The position numbers were made by a program, and so were the translations under genes. A DNA stretch of 64,000 bases from contig USAK01000005.1 of the NCBI GenBank assembly GCA_900552565.1, forward strand, positions 1-64,000, written 5' to 3'. Origin of the DNA: an uncultured Selenomonas sp. (GTDB lineage Bacteria; Bacillota; Negativicutes; Selenomonadales; Selenomonadaceae). The notes under the pieces were generated by a model. The model was not told the origin of the DNA and ran no database searches. It saw nothing but the letters and a program-made list of their open reading frames with translations. This document shows, in pieces, positions 62,200-64,000 of the stretch; the stretch's first letter is position 1, and each line of letters begins with the position of its first letter.

Positions 62200-62408
62200 G
62201 GTACGGCTGCAAGGGGAGCGGTGAAATATTTTCGGCTTCGGCTCTTCGCTGAATGTGCCCCCATTTGCTTTGGGGCGTACTTAGGGAATTCGCCGCCTGC
62301 CGCGGCGTTCTGACATCGCTGTATTTGGCGGCGGTCTGCTTGGGGCACAGCCCTGCGGGCGGTCGCTCAGCGCCTGCAGGCGAAAATATTCCCCCGCTCC
62401 TAGGTACG
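62199..62408. mobile_element. MITE-like inverted-repeat element with flanking direct repeats
   Basis: The seven-base sequence AGGTACG occurs at 62199-62205 and again at 62402-62408. Between them lies a nested palindrome: GGAGCGG/CCGCTCC (62215, 62394), AATATTTTCG/CGAAAATATT (62225, 62381), CGCTGA/TCAGCG (62247, 62367), GTGCCCC/GGGGCAC (62255, 62342) and GCCGCC/GGCGGC (62292, 62327). There is no coding capacity. The pattern suits a miniature transposable element with target duplication, or a long structured RNA. The terminal repeat starts about ten bases inside the left direct repeat, which weakens the transposon reading. Confidence 0.5.
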
Positions 62409-62451
62409 CAGGGGTTACATCGATGGAGGTGGGAGAGGCTCGTGAGATACG

Positions 62452-62486
62452 AAAAGAGCTGACTTTTCCAAGTCAGCTCTTTTTTC
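62452..62486. terminator. Bidirectional terminator between nucleoside kinase and symporter genes
   Basis: AAAAGAGCTGACTT (62452-62465) pairs with AAGTCAGCTCTTTT (62470-62483) around TTCC, with T-runs in both directions. Confidence 0.9.
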
Positions 62487-62498
62487 GTACGCGTAGCC

Positions 62499-63923
62499 TT
62501 ATTTTATAGTTTTGTCAATGCCCCAGGCATGGACGCCTTTTTCGTCGCCTAAGATGGCTGGGTCGAAGACGGGTTCTTCGACGCCGGCTTTTTTCTGTTT
62601 GGTGTAGTCAAACAAGGCGATGCGGGCGTATTTGGCGAGGCGGGCGACGGCGTAGAGGTTGGTGAGGCACAGGAAGCCCATGAAGAGGTCGGCGAGGTTC
62701 CAAACGAGGTTGAGTTCGGCGAGGCAGCCGAAGAGGACCATGAGGACGACGCCGGCGCGGAAGACGAGCAGGTATTTTTTCGTATTGCCCTCGAAGAAGG
62801 CGATGTTGATTTCGCCGTAGTAGTAGTTGCCGACGATGGAGCTGAAGGCGAACATCAGGATGAGGATGGAGATGGCAGCAGGGGCGAGGGAGCCGAAGAT
62901 GCTGGCGAGGGACTGCTGGGCGAGGGCGATGCCGGTGAGTTCGCCGCCGATGGTGTACTGATTGGTCAAAAGTACGATGAAGGCCGTGGCCGAGCAGACA
63001 ATCCACGTATCGACGTAAACGCCAAAGGATTGGACGAGGCCCTGCTTGATTGGGTGCGTGACATCGGCTGTGGCTGCGGCGTTTGGCACGGAGCCTTCGC
63101 CGGCTTCATTGGAGAACAGGCCGCGCTTGATGCCGGTGATGACGGCCGTGCCGATGCCGCCGCCGACGGCTGCCTGCGGGGAAAAGGCGTCGTGGAAAAT
63201 CAGGGCAAACATCGCGGGGACTTTGTCGATATTGAGGATGATGATAGCAAAGGCCGTTAAAAGGTAAATGCCGGCCATGATGGGCACGAGGAATTCCGTG
63301 AATTTCGCGATGCGCGTCATGCCGCCGAAGATGACGAGGGCCGTGAGCACGCAGAGGAAGGCGGCGGAGTAAATCGGGGCAATGCCGAACGCTGTCTTAG
63401 CGGAAAGGGCAATCGTATTGGCCTGTACGGAAACGTAGATGAGGCCGAACGTGACGGAAATCAGGATAGCAAAGAGCTTGGCGACATTGGGCTGGCCGAG
63501 GGCGTTCTTGATGTAGTAAGCCGGGCCGCCGTGGAATTTGCCGTTGCCGCGCGGCAGCTTGTAAATCTGTGCGAGCGTGCTCTCGACAAAGCCCGTAGCG
63601 CAGCCGAGGAACGCGATGGCCCACATCCAGAACACAGCGCCGGGGCCGCCGGTGACGATGGCAATGGCCACGCCGGCGATATTGCCGACGCCGACGCGCG
63701 AAGCCGTGCTGACGCAGAACGCCTGAAACGAGCTGATGGCGTCGCCTTCGGTCTTTTTGCCAATGCCTTCCGTCAAAAGGCGCAGCATCTCCGGCAGCAG
63801 GCGCAGCTGCACAAAGTGTGTTGAGAGCGTGAAATAAATGCCGCAGCCGACGAGCACGACGATGAGCACGTACGACCAGAGCACGTTGTTGATGGCCGAG
63901 ACCACCGCATTCAATGCATCCAT
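62499..63923 (-). CDS. Sodium/alanine (AGCS-family) symporter
   Basis: This 474-residue carrier of the alanine/glycine:cation symporter family lies in the inner membrane with about eleven hydrophobic segments. Family signatures include CVSTASRVGVGNIAGVAIAI, GGPAYYIKNALG and FSNEAGEGSVPNAAATADV. SIVGNYYYGEINI lies in the later half. The start ATG 63923 has GAGGT upstream. It is monocistronic with a strong promoter at the right edge of the window and converges on the bidirectional terminator. Confidence 0.93.
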   Translation of the reverse strand: MDALNAVVSAINNVLWSYVLIVVLVGCGIYFTLSTHFVQLRLLPEMLRLLTEGIGKKTEGDAISSFQAFCVSTASRVGVGNIAGVAIAIVTGGPGAVFWMWAIAFLGCATGFVESTLAQIYKLPRGNGKFHGGPAYYIKNALGQPNVAKLFAILISVTFGLIYVSVQANTIALSAKTAFGIAPIYSAAFLCVLTALVIFGGMTRIAKFTEFLVPIMAGIYLLTAFAIIILNIDKVPAMFALIFHDAFSPQAAVGGGIGTAVITGIKRGLFSNEAGEGSVPNAAATADVTHPIKQGLVQSFGVYVDTWIVCSATAFIVLLTNQYTIGGELTGIALAQQSLASIFGSLAPAAISILILMFAFSSIVGNYYYGEINIAFFEGNTKKYLLVFRAGVVLMVLFGCLAELNLVWNLADLFMGFLCLTNLYAVARLAKYARIALFDYTKQKKAGVEEPVFDPAILGDEKGVHAWGIDKTIK

Positions 63924-63961
63924 GATAATACCTCACTTTTCTATGCTTAAAATATATATTT

Positions 63962-63990
63962 ATTATAAAGAAACTATCTAACAACGTCAA
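63962..63990 (-). promoter_or_regulatory. Promoter of the alanine symporter gene
   Basis: On the minus strand TTGACG (63990-63985), a 17-base spacer and TATAAT (63967-63962), the best promoter match in the window. Confidence 0.8.
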
Positions 63991-64000
63991 GCAAAACAAA

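Noticed and set aside
1..64000. CRISPR arrays, tRNA and rRNA genes, integron or defence islands
   Set aside because: No regularly spaced repeats, no tRNA cloverleaf or rRNA sequence was seen. The only restriction-modification-like gene is the broken methyltransferase with no partner nuclease.

Overview
The window reads as chromosome from a Gram-positive-lineage bacterium with an outer membrane, most likely Selenomonadaceae (Selenomonas/Mitsuokella-like, class Negativicutes). Reasons: Firmicutes-type genes (sepF, RNase J, the DUF512 radical-SAM/der/plsY block, an ispH-rpsA overlap, zinc-type L28); GC-rich third codon positions; strong AGGAGG ribosome sites with several TTG/GTG starts; and a remnant resembling an LPS phosphoethanolamine transferase. 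The assignment rests on remembered family and synteny patterns, not on a database search.

Positions 1-4,100 are decayed accessory DNA. An IS256-like end cuts a large serine recombinase. Behind it lie a truncated recombinase partner, a ParB-methyltransferase gene with an internal deletion, a small phage/ICE-type protein, and the broken end of a urease operon (5'-truncated ureG, complete-looking ureD). A doubly disrupted C_GCAxxG_C_C redox protein follows. At 4,081-4,985 a promoter, a yybP-ykoY-type manganese riboswitch with terminator and a TerC-family gene form a clean regulatory unit. On the minus strand, 5,034-8,549 carries a BCCT transporter and a DUF389 membrane protein as an operon. From 8.6 to 12.4 kb there is a TIGR04076 protein, tag, a secreted orphan and three consecutive pseudogenes (unknown protein, phosphoethanolamine-transferase-like membrane domain, GGDEF protein).

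From 12.4 to 46.7 kb the window is dense core genome on the plus strand: sepF; pepD; miaB; mutS-mutL-methyltransferase; rnjA; dnaE; a D,D-carboxypeptidase, rluB-like, HI0933-like, aroA, cmk, plsC; ispH-rpsA; DUF512 protein-der-plsY; ACT protein-hom-thrB; cca; gamma-carbonic anhydrase, ndk, pduO; and an EF-G paralogue. They serve division, mismatch repair, RNA turnover, replication, cell wall, isoprenoid, lipid, translation and threonine synthesis.

From 46.8 to 64 kb strands alternate: rpmB and pepF (minus); a lactate-permease fragment, a B12/radical-SAM protein and a HAD phosphatase (plus); fba, an RluA-type pseudouridine synthase and uraA (minus); aspartokinase with an internal start, an aminotransferase, a DUF47-Pit phosphate system and a uridine-kinase-like protein (plus); a 200-bp MITE-like inverted-repeat element; and a sodium/alanine symporter (minus). 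No tRNA, rRNA or CRISPR array was seen. I found no convincing new defence or biosynthetic system. The best second-look items are the MITE-like element, the accessory-region junctions, the long rnjA leader, the internal lysC start and the rpmB promoter inside the pepF hairpin.
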